Shown here piece after piece: positions 63,558 through 64,000 of a stretch of 64,000 nt of DNA. The notes under the pieces are model-generated. The model saw only the letters and a list, made by a program, of their open reading frames with translations. It had not been told where the DNA came from and made no database searches. The DNA is from Fragum whitleyi (Eukaryota > Mollusca > Bivalvia > Cardiida > Cardiidae). The first letter of the stretch is position 1. The number at the start of each line of letters is the position of its first letter. The stretch spans positions 39,953,267 through 40,017,266 of the forward strand of contig OX411549.1 of the NCBI GenBank assembly GCA_948146395.1, given 5' to 3'. Made by a program: the position numbers and the translations under genes.

Positions 63558-63774
63558 AGGTCATCCTCTAAAAAACTATGTATGTTCTTCGTAAACAAAC
63601 ATAATAGAAATTACCTGCCTGATCCACTAGCTACTTTCCTTGTTTATTTACACGTTGTTTTTTGCACTGCTTTGTATATACACGTGATGAGATTTATGTA
63701 TACATTTATGTGTTATGACTATGTACCATACATGTACACGTCAGAAAATAAATAAACTGTTCTGTTCTGTTCTG
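60590..63774 (+). mobile_element. LINE (APE-type non-LTR retrotransposon), 5'-truncated, nearly intact ORF2 with three disablements
   Basis: One reading frame runs from the endonuclease GDFN region (here LGFNARCG, the Asp codon lost) at about 60600 through SDHAPLHF (60931) into the RT. RT features: INEYL-like start, WTEGVILPIHKKGD, QFGFRKNSSTIDA, VAFVDLTKCFDSI, GLRQGKVLSPLLFSLF and the catalytic FADD (62352-62363). Thumb motif SFNYLGVVF and C-terminal CQCCNKSELEDEY follow. Breaks: TAA at 61427-61429, TGA at 62795-62797, and a 2-base AT duplication near 63357 that shifts the C-terminal Cys/His region. The 3' UTR ends AATAAATAAACTGTTCTGTT with a (TCTGT)n tail at 63774. From the protein pattern it is an APE-type LINE; clade not settled. 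It cannot be active, but so few lesions suggest recent insertion. Confidence 0.88.
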
Positions 63775-64000
63775 TTAACCCTTGTCATGCTGAATAAATT
63801 TTGGCTAAAAAATTTCATCAAAATCAAAGGGCAAAAAGCACTGAAAGTACCAATTGCAGGTCAATTTTTATTTGAAAAACTAAATCTATTTATAATTCAG
63901 GTTTGAATGTGAGAAACAGGTGGTATAGACTAACATCAGACTGCACATATGTGCAGGCTGATGATTGTCTATAGCTCCTGCCAAAGCAGGAATATTCCGG
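63775..64000 (+). repeat. TTAA-type MITE, family 3, copy 4, cut by window end
   Basis: TTAACCCTTGTCATGCTGAA left end, interior CAGACTGCACATATGTGCAG palindrome, ending at CAAAGCAGGAATATTCCGG with the right terminus outside the window. Confidence 0.78.

Overview
This is eukaryotic, animal genomic DNA, not prokaryotic. It is AT-rich, has two clear intron-containing genes, and is otherwise packed with transposable elements. tRNA-headed SINEs, LINE 3' ends with simple-repeat tails, and many short elements carrying GTCC/GTCT microsatellites plus 150-180 bp tandem units ('pearl'-like) suggest a mollusc, most likely a bivalve. That taxonomic call is inference from repeat style; no species is claimed.

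Two host genes lie head to tail on the + strand. TMEM218 (4847-12440, 3 coding exons, 117 aa) is a three-pass membrane protein of the ciliary transition zone, recognised by its C-terminal EPVYAKP motif. ABCE1 (21251-41061, 15 coding exons, 609 aa) is the iron-sulfur ribosome-recycling ATPase (RLI1/RNase L inhibitor). All eight Fe-S cysteines, both Walker A and B motifs, both signature motifs and both H-loops are intact, and every exon joins in frame at a GT/AG junction. A 5' non-coding exon near 18.8 kb is possible but unproven. The two genes are not functionally linked in any way visible here.

Layout: 0.2-4.7 kb repeats; 4.8-12.7 kb TMEM218 with large TE-filled introns; 12.9-18.4 kb repeat-rich intergenic DNA; 18.7-21.2 kb probable ABCE1 5' region with a truncated LINE; 21.25-41.06 kb ABCE1; 41.1-44 kb its 3' region with a 176-codon ORF of doubtful meaning; 44-64 kb almost entirely mobile-element DNA. 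The last part holds a nested Helentron-type stack with an endonuclease remnant (46.6-49.1 kb), a mariner-type element (51.5-52.5 kb), a 2.8 kb TIR element (56.9-59.6 kb) and a 5'-truncated LINE with three disablements (60.6-63.8 kb).

The most interesting pattern is that at least seven different short element families share one plan: a hairpin at the left end, a GTCC/GTCT microsatellite, tandem units, an inverted copy of the left end just inside the right end, then a second hairpin and a CTTGT or CTAGT terminus. This is the architecture described for Helentron-derived non-autonomous elements. One copy still carries an EEP-endonuclease remnant about 65 bp upstream of its right-end hairpin. There are also three families of TTAA-flanked MITEs (one with its empty site visible in paralogous sequence), three hAT-type elements with perfect 8-bp target duplications, and a family of about 75-bp near-perfect hairpins scattered through ABCE1 introns.
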